A DNA stretch of 64,000 nt. Source: Kitasatospora aureofaciens. Its GTDB lineage: Bacteria > Actinomycetota > Actinomycetes > Streptomycetales > Streptomycetaceae. Below the pieces are notes generated by a model that was given only the letters and a program-made list of their open reading frames with translations, made no database searches and had not been told where the DNA came from. The DNA lies in the NCBI RefSeq assembly GCF_019192735.1, contig NZ_JAHTKP010000033.1:18527-82526 (forward strand), written 5' to 3'. The stretch's first letter is position 1. Each line of letters opens with the position of its first letter. The translations under genes were made by a program, and so were the position numbers. This document shows, piece after piece, positions 32,757-41,289 of the stretch.

Positions 32757-32771
32757 GGTGAGCCTAACCTG
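32753..32771 (+). promoter_or_regulatory. DmdR/IdeR iron box
   Basis: CTAAGGTGAGCCTAACCTG is, on the other strand, nearly the Streptomyces iron-box consensus TTAGGTTAGGCTCACCTAA. It covers the stop codon of the upstream gene and lies before the (2Fe-2S) protein gene, which would be repressed when iron is plentiful. Confidence 0.85.
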
Positions 32772-32918
32772 GCCGGGGTGAGCAGCGCCCCGGCCGGGTC
32801 GCCTTGCCGTTCCCGGGCTCCGCCACGCCCAGGTCCGGCCGGGCCTCGCCGGACTCCGCCCCGGCCGGGCGCGGCCGGGCTGCCCGCCGGCGGCCCCCGG
32901 TCGACCCGATGGGGCCCC

Positions 32919-33884
32919 ATGACCGGAAGCAGCGTCACCGCGAGCGGCACGACCGCGAGCAGCACCCGGACCGGCCCCGCGCCGCGCTCCCCGCGCACCG
33001 CCGAGGCGTGCACCACCGAGGCGCACGCCGTCAGCCCCGCGCCGGACGCCACCACCCCCTGCGCTGCCCCCTGCACCACCTCGTACCACCGGCTCGACAC
33101 CCTCGCCCCGGTCCTGCGGGTGCGCTGCGCCCCACCCCGGCGCGGCCGCGGCTGGATCCCCGCCGCCGACCTGGCCGCCCGGCCCGAGGCGGTGCGCGAC
33201 CTGATCGCCCACGACGCCCGGCAGGGCCTGGCCCGCTACGGGCGGCCGCTGCGCCCGGACGTGGCGGCCGGCTTCGGCCTGCACCGCTTCGTCTGGCCGG
33301 TCGCCCTGCTGTTCACGGTGCCGTGGTTCCTGGAGCGGCGCGTCCCGCTGCTCTCTGCCGAGGACGTCGCGCTGCGCCGCCGCACCGGCGAGGTGACGGT
33401 CCGTCCGGGCGCGTTCGCCTGCCTGCCGGACGACCCGGCCGCGAGGCTGCCGCAGGCCCGGACGGTGCCGGACGAGGCCGCGCTGGCCGCCGAACTCCGG
33501 TCCGCGCTGAGCGAGTTCCTGGCCCCGGCGCTGGCCGCGTTCCGCCCGGAGGTGCGGCGCGGGCCGCGAGTGCTGTGGGCGATGGCCACCGACGCGGCGG
33601 TCGAAGGGCTCTGGTACGTCGGCGGGCTGCTCGGCGAGGAGGAGCGGGTGCAGGCCGAGCTGTCCGCCCTGCTGGAGCCCGCCGCACCGGCGTACGCGCC
33701 GGGCGTGGCCGACGCGCCCGCCCCCGCTCCGGCCCCCTTCACGCCGGGTGCCGGTTTCACCGCGACGGCGGTCGGCCGCGGTGGTGCTTCGGGTACCGAC
33801 CGGGCCCGGGCCAGCTGTTGCCTCGTCTACACCGCGGAGCCCGCGGACATGTGCGGCGGCTGCCCCCGCGTCACGCGAAGTTGA
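32919..33884 (+). CDS. (2Fe-2S)-binding FhuF-like siderophore-iron reductase
   Basis: About 321 residues; the conserved part begins near YHRLDTLAPVLRV. FhuF-type C-terminal cluster motif: ASCCLVYTAEPADMCGGCPR, i.e. C-C-x10-C-x2-C, which binds a 2Fe-2S cluster. Such proteins reduce Fe(III)-siderophore to release iron in the cytoplasm, and the iron box upstream fits this exactly. The N terminus is uncertain: GTG 32778 directly after the box would add a Pro/Ala/Arg tail; ATG 32919 is a compromise, and the first 45 residues from there also look disordered. Confidence 0.8.
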   Translation: MTGSSVTASGTTASSTRTGPAPRSPRTAEACTTEAHAVSPAPDATTPCAAPCTTSYHRLDTLAPVLRVRCAPPRRGRGWIPAADLAARPEAVRDLIAHDARQGLARYGRPLRPDVAAGFGLHRFVWPVALLFTVPWFLERRVPLLSAEDVALRRRTGEVTVRPGAFACLPDDPAARLPQARTVPDEAALAAELRSALSEFLAPALAAFRPEVRRGPRVLWAMATDAAVEGLWYVGGLLGEEERVQAELSALLEPAAPAYAPGVADAPAPAPAPFTPGAGFTATAVGRGGASGTDRARASCCLVYTAEPADMCGGCPRVTRS

Positions 33885-33915
33885 CGAAAGCACGTGCGAG
33901 AAAGAATCCGGAAAG

Positions 33916-33929
33916 CCCGGAATTCCGGG
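33916..33929. promoter_or_regulatory. 14-bp perfect palindrome CCCGGAATTCCGGG
   Basis: A perfect palindrome in the AT-richer 214-bp space between the FhuF-like gene and the DUF2637 gene, flanked by further GGAA/TTCC pieces (AATCCGGAAAG, GGGAATAG). It may be an operator or a short terminator. A TTGCAA 17 bp from TACTCA near 33964-33992 could be the promoter of the next gene. Confidence 0.4.
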
Positions 33930-34098
33930 AATAGTCCGCTTCGAATTCATACGACGATGCGATTTGCAAGGGGGAAGAAATCCCTCTACTCAGCGCATTG
34001 ACGGCGAATCAGCCATTCCCCCGCCGAGCATCCGTCATGATGGTCCCCGCCATCACGACGCAGGAACGCGACGCAGGAAAGCGAGGCTGGTTCCGGCG

Positions 34099-35139
34099 AT
34101 GAAATTGTCCGACATACCGCTCGGCTGGGCCGTCACCGGAGGTTTAGGGCTGCTGGTCAGCGCACTCCTGGTGGCCCTGGCCCGGAGCCGGGGATCCGCC
34201 GCCGGCGGCACGGATTCCTGGGAGCGTTCCGAGGAACGGCGCCGCAACAAGGAATCCCTGTACGGCGGCGCCTCGTACGTGCTGCTGTTCTGCTGCGCCG
34301 CCGTCGCCGCCGCGCTCTCCTTCCACGGGCTGGTCGGCTTCGGGGTGCAGAACCTCAACCTCTCCGGCGGCTGGGAGTACCTGGTGCCGTTCGGGCTCGA
34401 CGGCGCGGCGATGTTCTGCTCGGTGCTCGCCGTCCGCGAGGCCAGCCACGGCGACGCCGCCCTCGGCTCGCGGCTGCTGGTCTGGCTGTTCGCCGGGGCC
34501 TCTGCCTGGTTCAACTGGGTACACGCCCCGCGCGGCTTCGGCCACGCCGGCGCCCCGCAGTTCTTCGCCGGGATGTCCCTCTCCGCGGCCGTGTTGTTCG
34601 ACCGCGCGCTCAAGCAGACCCGCCGGGCCGCCCTGCGCGAGCAGGGACTCGTCCCCCGGCCGCTGCCGCAGATCCGCATCGTCCGCTGGCTTCGCGCGCC
34701 GCGCGAGACCTATGCGGCCTGGTCGCTGATGCTCCTGGAGGGCGTGCGCAGCCTCGACGAGGCGGTGGACGAGGTCCGCGAGGACAAACGGGAGAAGACC
34801 GCGGAGAGGGAGCGCCGCAGGCTGGCCGGGCGGCGCGAGCGGGCGGAGATCCGGGCGATCAGCCGCAGCAACGGCACCTGGCGCCAACGAGGCGGCAGCG
34901 CCCGTCAGTTGGAGTCCGGATCGGAGCCCGCCATAGCCGGCGGGCCCGGGGCGGAGCGGCCCGCCGGAGCGCGCGGGGTCGAGGGCGTCGCCGCCGAGGG
35001 CGCCGTGGTCCAGCCGGGCCTCCCGGCCCGTCCGGAGCGGCGCACCATCGACCTGACGCTCGACGACGACACCGTGACACTGCCCCGGCTGGACTCGCTG
35101 GAGCGCAAACTGAAGGACCTGGAGCAGCAGTTCGGCTGA
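34099..35139 (+). CDS. DUF2637 (Spd-like) membrane protein
   Basis: A 346-residue protein with four to five membrane segments in the first 180 residues (IPLGWAVTGGLGLLVSALLVALA, SYVLLFCCAAVAAALSFHGLV, LVPFGLDGAAMFCSVLAVREAS, LLVWLFAGASAWFNWVHAP) and a long basic then acidic cytoplasmic tail, ending in a short coiled coil (LDSLERKLKDLEQQF). The PFGLDGAAMFCSVLA and AWFNWVHAP motifs are those of DUF2637, found in SpdA/SpdB-like transfer proteins of Streptomyces plasmids and in chromosomal homologues. No other transfer genes are near, so a plasmid origin is not implied. ATG 34099 is the first Met of the conserved part. Confidence 0.8.
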   Translation: MKLSDIPLGWAVTGGLGLLVSALLVALARSRGSAAGGTDSWERSEERRRNKESLYGGASYVLLFCCAAVAAALSFHGLVGFGVQNLNLSGGWEYLVPFGLDGAAMFCSVLAVREASHGDAALGSRLLVWLFAGASAWFNWVHAPRGFGHAGAPQFFAGMSLSAAVLFDRALKQTRRAALREQGLVPRPLPQIRIVRWLRAPRETYAAWSLMLLEGVRSLDEAVDEVREDKREKTAERERRRLAGRRERAEIRAISRSNGTWRQRGGSARQLESGSEPAIAGGPGAERPAGARGVEGVAAEGAVVQPGLPARPERRTIDLTLDDDTVTLPRLDSLERKLKDLEQQFG

Positions 35140-35152
35140 GCCCTTCGGCCGC

Positions 35153-37444
35153 TCAGGCCGCGGCCGTCCCGCTGAGCTCGAACCACATCCGCTTGCCGGA
35201 ACCGCGCGGCTCCACCCCCCAGGCGTCCGCCAGCGCCTCCACCAGCATCAGCCCGCGCCCGGAGGAGGCCTGCTCCCCCGGCGTCCGGCGGGTCGGCCAG
35301 AGGTCCGACTCGTCCTCCACCTCGACCCGCAGCCGGGCCCGGCCACCGTCGGAGGCCGGCTCCCGGTAGAGCCGGGCGGTGAACATGGCGTCCCGGTCGG
35401 TGTGCCGGATGGCGTTGGTGACCAGCTCCGAGGAGAGCAGTTCGGCGGTGTCGATGAACTCGGCGACGCCCCAGCGGCGCAGCGCGTCGCGCAGCTCGGC
35501 CCGCACCTCGGAGATGCGGGCCAGGTCGGCCTGGCCGATCCGGCGGCGCAGCTGCTGGGCGGCCAGGCCGCCGGCCGGGCCGTCCCAGCGCAGGAGCAGC
35601 AGCGCTATGTCGTCCTCGCGCTCGCTGGAGTCGGCGGCCTGGGAGGCGATCCGGTCGGCCAGGTCCTCCAGCGGGTCGCGGGCGGCCTCGTCGGCGGGCG
35701 GCAGCGGCTCGGCGAGCGCCCGGGTCAGCCGGGCGATGCCGTCGTCCAGGTCCATGCCGCGGGCCTCGACCAGCCCGTCCGTACAGAGCAGGACCGTCTC
35801 GCCCGGGTCCAGGCTGAACCGGGTGACCCGGTACTCCTGGTCCGGGTCGATGCCGAGCGGCAGGCCGCCGGCCACCGGCACGGTGGTGGCGGTGCCGTCC
35901 GAGCGGCGGACCACCGGGTCGAGGTGGCCGGCCCGGACCGCGTAGACCACGCCGTAGTCCACGTTGACCTCGGCGTAGGCGCAGGTCGCGAAGTGGTCGG
36001 TGTCCAGGTCGGCGAGGAAACGGGAGGCGCGGGCCATCACGGCGGCCGGCGGGTGTCCCTCGGCCGCGTAGGCGCGCAGCGCGATCCGCAGCTGGCCCAT
36101 GATCCCGGCGGCGTGCACGTCGTGGCCCTGGACGTCGCCGATCACCAGGCCGACGTGCCCGCCGGGCAGCGGCACCACGTCGTACCAGTCGCCGCCGATC
36201 TGCAGGCCGGAGCCGGCCGCCAGGTAGCGGACGGCCGTGGTGACGCCCGGCACGGACGGCACCGTGCGCGGCAGCATCACCCGCTGCAGCCCGGCCGCCA
36301 GCTCGTGCTCGGCGTCGTGCAGCCGGGCCCGGGCCAGCGACTGGGCGACCAGGCCGCCCAGGGTCGTCAGCAGGGTGCGCTCGTCGGCGTCCAGCTCGCG
36401 CTCGTCGTCGAAGCTGACCACGCAGACGCCGATCGCCCGGCCGCTGGCCACCAGCGGCAGGTACGCCCAGGAGCCGCGGCCGTTGCGGCTGGTCGGCTCC
36501 CACACGTCGGGGTAGCCGGCGCGGTACTCGTCGCGGGTGGAGATGAAGACCGGCGCCCGGTGCTTCAGCGCCTCGGCGGCGGGGTGGCCGGCCGGCAGCA
36601 GCGTGCGGTCCCAGATGGAGAGCGCGCCGGGACGGTAGCCGGAGGCGCCGAGGATCCGCGCCCGGCCGGCCTCGAAGGCGGCCAGCACCAGGCCGTCCGG
36701 CGGCAGGCCGGGCAGCGGCAGCTCGGTGAAGACCCGGGCGACGTCACGGACGGTGACCGCCTCGGAGAGGGCGCGGGCGGCCTCCTTGATGAACCGGGAG
36801 CGCTCCTCGCGCAGCAGGGCGAGCCGGTCGGCGCGGTCGCGCTTGTGCAGCTCGACGGTGGCGTCCCAGACGAAGCCGACCATCCGGGAGGCGCGCCCGA
36901 ACGCGTCCGCGAGCACCCGGCCGCGGAAGCGCACGGCGCGCATGGTGCCGTTCGGCCCGACCGTGCGGTAGTACGCGCCGCACTGGCCCAGCTCGGCCAC
37001 CGCCCGCTCGACCCGGCGGCGCACCACCGGCGCGTCCTCGGGATGCAGCAGGGCCAGGAAGGAGGCGGCGGTGCGGTCGAAGCGGCCCTTGTCCATGACG
37101 TCCAGGCCGATGATCGTGCAGGCCCGCCGGTCGCCCTCCAGCACGTCGCGGCGGATGTCCCAGTCGAAGGAGCCGATGCCGTTGGCGGCCATCGCGGGCT
37201 CCAGCCAGTCCGGCACGGAGTCCCCGGAGGCGGCCGGGAGCCCGCCGGACAGCACCGGCGCCAGCCGGCCCGCGGCCAGCCCGGGCGCGGTCCGCAGTGA
37301 GTGGCGGCGCGCCGCCTGCGCGGGCGGCTTCGGCCGGCCCGTCCCCGCGGCCGTGGAACCGGCGGGGGCTGTCACGGGGGGCTGTTCGGTCGTGGACGCA
37401 CCGGCAGGAAGCGCCGGCCCCGGCGACTCGGACTCAGTGGGCAT
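35153..37444 (-). CDS. SpoIIE-type PP2C phosphatase with PAS, GAF and ATPase domains
   Basis: A 763-residue signalling protein. After a 60-residue Pro/Ala tail comes a PAS-like domain (about 65-185, FDWDIRRDVLEGDRRACTIIGLD), a GAF domain (about 215-375), a SpoIIE/RsbU phosphatase domain (about 390-590) with metal motifs GGDWYDVVPL and VIGDVQGHDVHAAGIM, and a C-terminal HATPase_c domain of anti-sigma kinase type (ELLSSELVTNAIRHT, SGRGLMLVEALADAWGVEP). Such proteins join phosphatase and kinase functions to set anti-sigma antagonist phosphorylation. The following gene at 37.8-38.3 kb carries a second ATPase of the same type. Start ATG 37444. Confidence 0.92.
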   Translation of the reverse strand: MPTESESPGPALPAGASTTEQPPVTAPAGSTAAGTGRPKPPAQAARRHSLRTAPGLAAGRLAPVLSGGLPAASGDSVPDWLEPAMAANGIGSFDWDIRRDVLEGDRRACTIIGLDVMDKGRFDRTAASFLALLHPEDAPVVRRRVERAVAELGQCGAYYRTVGPNGTMRAVRFRGRVLADAFGRASRMVGFVWDATVELHKRDRADRLALLREERSRFIKEAARALSEAVTVRDVARVFTELPLPGLPPDGLVLAAFEAGRARILGASGYRPGALSIWDRTLLPAGHPAAEALKHRAPVFISTRDEYRAGYPDVWEPTSRNGRGSWAYLPLVASGRAIGVCVVSFDDERELDADERTLLTTLGGLVAQSLARARLHDAEHELAAGLQRVMLPRTVPSVPGVTTAVRYLAAGSGLQIGGDWYDVVPLPGGHVGLVIGDVQGHDVHAAGIMGQLRIALRAYAAEGHPPAAVMARASRFLADLDTDHFATCAYAEVNVDYGVVYAVRAGHLDPVVRRSDGTATTVPVAGGLPLGIDPDQEYRVTRFSLDPGETVLLCTDGLVEARGMDLDDGIARLTRALAEPLPPADEAARDPLEDLADRIASQAADSSEREDDIALLLLRWDGPAGGLAAQQLRRRIGQADLARISEVRAELRDALRRWGVAEFIDTAELLSSELVTNAIRHTDRDAMFTARLYREPASDGGRARLRVEVEDESDLWPTRRTPGEQASSGRGLMLVEALADAWGVEPRGSGKRMWFELSGTAAA

Positions 37445-37763
37445 GCTGCTCCTGCCGCTGCCGTGGCGGACCGCGCCGACCGACCGGCCGGACCGCGTGG
37501 CGATGTGATGGGTGGTGCTGGATCGGGCGGTGCCGACCTGCGGCGGTCAGTCGAGGTACCGTCTCCCCGCTGCTCTCCGCACGTGGACACACATTCCCAC
37601 CATCCTGGCCAATGTTCGGCCGAGCGGCAATGGTAACGGGCCGGAAATCTTTCGCTCCGCCTTCTGTTCAGGGCGTCCTTCGAGGGCGAATGAATCGTTT
37701 CCGAAGGACCTTGCCCTGGCGCGGTTCTGGCGCGGCCTTGGCGCGGATCCGCTTGCCGCCCTG
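37445..37763. other. 319-bp gene-free space with 11-bp repeats
   Basis: Lies before the SpoIIE-type gene and after the smaller ATPase gene, both leftward. It contains three direct repeats TGGCGCGG at 37717, 37728 and 37739, exactly 11 bp apart. I see no ORF with coding character, and no clear promoter boxes. Confidence 0.5.
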
Positions 37764-38279
37764 CTACGGCAGCGTCAGCTCGAACCAGGTGACCTTGCCG
37801 TCGCCGCGCAGCTGGACGCCCCACGCGTCCGCGAGCGCCTCCACCAGCATCAGGCCGCGGCCCGAGGTGGCGTACTCGGCGTCCGGATCCCGCCGGCGGC
37901 CGGGCAGGCGGGTCGCACCGTCCTGCACCTCGATCCGCAGCCGGTGGTCCGTGCCGAGCACCGCGTCGAACACCGCGCCCTTGCCGGTGTGCAGCAGCGC
38001 GTTCGTCACCAGCTCGGAGGAGAGCAGCTCGGCGGTGTCCGACAGCTCCGGCACCCCCCAGTGGCTCAGCGCCGTGCGCAGCCGTCGCCGGACCGCACCG
38101 ACCGCGACCAGATCGGCCGGGTCGAGCGTCAGGTGGAGTCTGCGGTGGAGCGCACAGCCGGGGGCGACGGCGCCCGGCAGGGCGGTCCCCGTGGTGCCGG
38201 GCGCACCCTGGGCCGGCCCGGACCGATAGGCATCCCCCGAACCCGTCCGCTGCCGCGGGAATCGCGACTGACCGTCCAT
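37764..38279 (-). CDS. Anti-sigma-factor-type ATP-binding protein (HATPase_c_2)
   Basis: A 171-residue GHKL-fold protein: LTLDPADLVAVGAVRRRLRTALSHWG, the Mg-binding N box DTAELLSSELVTNALLHT, EVQDGATRLP (G1 box) and ATSGRGLMLVEALADAWGVQ (G2 box). Streptomyces has dozens of these RsbW/SpoIIAB-like kinases controlling sigma factors. The ATP site is nearly the same as the C-terminal domain of the neighbouring SpoIIE-type protein, suggesting a duplicated module. Start uncertain: ATG 38279 or 38369; the extra 30 residues are Gly-rich. Confidence 0.8.
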   Translation of the reverse strand: MDGQSRFPRQRTGSGDAYRSGPAQGAPGTTGTALPGAVAPGCALHRRLHLTLDPADLVAVGAVRRRLRTALSHWGVPELSDTAELLSSELVTNALLHTGKGAVFDAVLGTDHRLRIEVQDGATRLPGRRRDPDAEYATSGRGLMLVEALADAWGVQLRGDGKVTWFELTLP

Positions 38280-38681
38280 CAAGACTGCCCCCGCCCTCAA
38301 TCCGGGCCCCCCGCCTCCGGATCCCCCGCCGGCCGGGTGGCCCTCCTCGTTCTGACCACCCATCCTCATGCCCAGTTGGCGGCGTTTGCAACAGTGTGCG
38401 TCCGATCACGTGGGGTGAAAGGGGCACGGGGAGGTTCACGTGATCCAACTGCCCGCGCCGGACAGGTTTGCGATGCGCAGAGCCTGTTTTCGAGCCCGCC
38501 CCCTCCCGATCCCGCGCACACCCGGCGCGCGGAACCACCTCCTTCTCACCCCCGGGCTCCCCCTCCTCCTCTCGCCCCCGCCCCCCTTGCCCTCACCCCC
38601 ACGCCCGCCCGGCGAGCCGAACAACCGCAGAGCGGCAACGCTGGACAGGGCGGCCCGGTCCGGGTTCAATGGCCCGAGAAG

Positions 38682-38698
38682 TTTGAACGCCGTTCTAA
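38682..38698 (+). promoter_or_regulatory. TetR-type operator before the urease-like operon
   Basis: TTTGAACGCCGTTCTAA is a 17-bp near-palindrome (14 of 17 symmetric) 48 bp before the GTG of the first gene, in the 466-bp gene-free space 38280-38745. GAACG-N-CGTTC is a usual shape for TetR operators; the operon ends with a TetR gene. The rest of the space is C-rich with no ORF I can support. Confidence 0.55.
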
Positions 38699-38745
38699 CA
38701 TCCCCCCGAGACGACCCCCTCCCCGGCGACCGCGAGCGAGGAACC

Positions 38746-39456
38746 GTGCGACTGACCCCCACCGAGCGGGACCGGCTGCTGATCTTCACAGCAGCCGAAC
38801 TGGCCCGCGCCCGCCGCGCCCGGGGCGTACGCCTCAACATCCCCGAGGCCACCGCCCTGATCGCGGACACCGTCTGCGAGGCCGCCCGCGACGGCCTCCG
38901 GCTCGCCGAGGCCATCGAGGCCGGGCGCAGCGTGCTGACCGCCGACGACGTACTGCCCGGCGTGCCGGACGTCGTCACCGTCGTCCAGGTCGAGGCCGTG
39001 TTCGACGACGGCACCCGCCTGGCCGTCGTCAACGACCCGTTCAAGGGCGCCGGATCGCTCGGCGACGAGGCCCCCGGCGGCGCGCTGATCGGCGAAGGCG
39101 CCGGCTACGACCCGGTCGAGGAGACGGTGGTGCTCCTCGTCCACAACACCTCCGAGGTACCGATCTCGGTCACCTCGCACTTCCACTTCTTCGAGGCCAA
39201 CCCGCGCCTTGCCTTCGACCGCGCCGCCGCCTACGGCACCCACCTGGCCGTCCTGGCCGGCTCCTCGGTGCGCTTCGACCCGGGCGCCACCGTCGAGGTC
39301 GGCCTGGTGCCGATCGGCGGCGAGCGGGTCGCGATCGGCTTCGCGGGGCTCGTGGACGGCCCGCTGGACGCGCCCGGCGCGAAGGAGGCCGCCCTGGCCA
39401 AGGCCCGCGCGACCGGCTACCTGACCAGCTTCGACGACGCGGAGGTGCCCTCATGA
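38746..39456 (+). CDS. ureAB: Urease gamma-beta fusion subunit
   Basis: A 236-residue fusion. Residues 1-100 are urease gamma (MRLTPTERDRLLIFTAAELARARRARG, LNIPEATALIADTVCEAARDG, VLPGVPDVVTVVQVEAVFDDGTRLAVVNDP), residues about 120-225 are beta (VLLVHNTSEVPISVTSHFHFFEANPRLAFDRAAAYGTHLAVLAGSSVRFDPG). The fused form occurs also in Helicobacter and some actinobacteria. It is a structural subunit around the alpha chain. Start GTG 38746, after GCGAGGAA, follows the TetR-like operator. 70 bp separate it from the alpha gene. Confidence 0.92.
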   Translation: MRLTPTERDRLLIFTAAELARARRARGVRLNIPEATALIADTVCEAARDGLRLAEAIEAGRSVLTADDVLPGVPDVVTVVQVEAVFDDGTRLAVVNDPFKGAGSLGDEAPGGALIGEGAGYDPVEETVVLLVHNTSEVPISVTSHFHFFEANPRLAFDRAAAYGTHLAVLAGSSVRFDPGATVEVGLVPIGGERVAIGFAGLVDGPLDAPGAKEAALAKARATGYLTSFDDAEVPS

Positions 39457-39526
39457 GCGAGTGGAGCGAGCAATTGATCGGAGCCGCCACGCGGGCGTGG
39501 TCCGCCGAGCGAAGCGAGGTGGGAGC

Positions 39527-41257
39527 ATGACCGCAATCAGCCCGCACGACTACATCTCGGTCCACGGCCCCCGCGCCGGCGACCGGATCCGGCTCGGCGA
39601 CTCCGGTCTGATCGTCCGGGTCGAGTCCGACTCGCAGGCGCCCGGCGAGGAGTTCCTGGCCGGCTTCGGCAAGACCGCCCGGGACGGCCTGCACCTGAAG
39701 GCCGCCGCCGTCCGCGAGACCTGCGACGTCGTGATCAGCAACGTGCTGGTGATCGACGCGATCCAGGGCATCCGCAAGACCTCGATCGGCCTGATCGACG
39801 GCCGGATCGCCTCGATCGGCCGGGCCGGCAACCCTGACACGCTCGACGGCGTGGACATCGTGGTCGGCACCGGCACCACGATCGTCTCCGGCGAGGGCAT
39901 GATCGCCACCGCCGGCGCCATCGACACCCACGTCCACCTGCTCTCGCCGCGGATCATGGAGGCCTCGCTGGCCTCCGGCGTCACCACGATCATCGGCCAG
40001 GAGTTCGGCCCGGTCTGGGGCGTCGGCGTCAACTCGCCCTGGGCGCTGCGCCACGCCTTCAACGCCTTCGACGCCTGGCCGGTCAACATCGGCTTCCTGG
40101 GCCGCGGTTCGTCCTCCGACGCCGCCCCGCTCGTCGAGGCGCTTGCCGAGGGCGGCGCGTCCGGCTTCAAGGTGCACGAGGACATGGGCGCGCACACCCG
40201 CGCGCTCGACACCGCGCTGCGCGTCGCCGACGAGTACGACGTCCAGGTCGCCCTGCACACCGACGGGTTGAACGAGTGCCTGTCGGTCGAGGACACCCTG
40301 AAGGTACTGGAGGGCCGGACCATCCATGCCTTCCACATCGAGGGCTGCGGCGGCGGACACGTCCCCAACGTCCTGAAGATGGCGGGCGTGCCGAACGTCA
40401 TCGGCTCCTCCACCAACCCCACCCTCCCCTTCGGCCGGGACGCGCTGGGCGAGCACTTCGGCATGATCGTCTCCGCCCACGACCTCAAGGTCGACCTGCC
40501 CGGCGACGCCGCCATGGCCCGCGACCGCATCCGCGCCGGCACCATGGGCGCCGAGGACGTCCTCCACGACCTCGGCGTCATCGGCATCACCTCCTCCGAC
40601 GCCCAGGGCATGGGCCGCGCCGGCGAGACCGTACGCCGCACCTTCGCCATGGCCGGCAAGATGAAGGCCGAACTCGGCCCCCTCGACGGCCCAGAGGGAT
40701 CAGGCACTGTCGGGACGACGGAAAGCGGCGACGACAACGAGCGTGTGCTGCGCTACATCGCCAAGCTCACCATCAACCCCGCCATCGCCCACGGCCTTTC
40801 GCACGAGGTCGGCTCGATCGAGATCGGCAAGCTCGCCGACATCGTCCTGTGGCGCCCCGACCACTTCGGCGCCAAGCCGCAGCTCGTCCTCAAGGCCGGG
40901 TTCCCCGCGTACGGAGTCGTCGGCGACCCCAACGCCTCCACCGACCGCTGCGAACCACTCGTCCTGGGGCCGCAGTTCGGCGCCCACGGCGCCACCGCTG
41001 CCGACATCTCCGTCGCCTTCGTCGCCCAGGCCGCCGCCGACGGCGCCTACCTGGACCGCCCCGCCGACGGTCTGCCCACCCGCCGCCGCCGCGTCGGCGT
41101 CCGCAACACCCGCGGCATCGGCCCGCGCGACATGGTGCGCAACGCCAGGATCGGCCACGTCGAGGTCACCGAGACCGGCCTGGTCTCGCTCGACGGCTCG
41201 CCGCTGCGCTCCGAACCCGCGGACAGCGTCTCGCTCAGCCGCCTCTACTTCCTCTGA
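39527..41257 (+). CDS. ureC: Urease alpha-subunit homologue (diverged pocket)
   Basis: A 576-residue amidohydrolase. By alignment with Klebsiella urease, all nickel ligands are present: HxH at 135/137, Lys215 (GFKVHED), His244, His270 and Asp358, as are catalytic His217, Asp219, His318 and Arg334. But residues around the pocket are unlike canonical urease: HEDMG for HEDWG, HTDG for HTDT, HIEGCGGGH for HTEGAGGGH, flap VSAHDL for VCHHLD (Cys to Ala) and QGMGR for QAMGR. No ureDEFG accessory gene is present in the operon; the next gene is agmatine deiminase. It either hydrolyses urea or a substituted urea. SD GGGAG at 39521-39525. Confidence 0.9.
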   Translation: MTAISPHDYISVHGPRAGDRIRLGDSGLIVRVESDSQAPGEEFLAGFGKTARDGLHLKAAAVRETCDVVISNVLVIDAIQGIRKTSIGLIDGRIASIGRAGNPDTLDGVDIVVGTGTTIVSGEGMIATAGAIDTHVHLLSPRIMEASLASGVTTIIGQEFGPVWGVGVNSPWALRHAFNAFDAWPVNIGFLGRGSSSDAAPLVEALAEGGASGFKVHEDMGAHTRALDTALRVADEYDVQVALHTDGLNECLSVEDTLKVLEGRTIHAFHIEGCGGGHVPNVLKMAGVPNVIGSSTNPTLPFGRDALGEHFGMIVSAHDLKVDLPGDAAMARDRIRAGTMGAEDVLHDLGVIGITSSDAQGMGRAGETVRRTFAMAGKMKAELGPLDGPEGSGTVGTTESGDDNERVLRYIAKLTINPAIAHGLSHEVGSIEIGKLADIVLWRPDHFGAKPQLVLKAGFPAYGVVGDPNASTDRCEPLVLGPQFGAHGATAADISVAFVAQAAADGAYLDRPADGLPTRRRRVGVRNTRGIGPRDMVRNARIGHVEVTETGLVSLDGSPLRSEPADSVSLSRLYFL

Positions 41258-41289
41258 CCCACCCTCACTTTCCTTCCAAGGACGCCCAG

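Noticed and set aside
33748..34098. Longer start for the DUF2637 gene
   Set aside because: The extra residues come from the end of the FhuF-like gene in another frame and from noncoding AT-richer DNA.
34099..35139. Integrated conjugative plasmid suggested by the Spd-like gene
   Set aside because: No tra, rep, integrase or attachment site nearby; neighbours are ordinary chromosomal genes.
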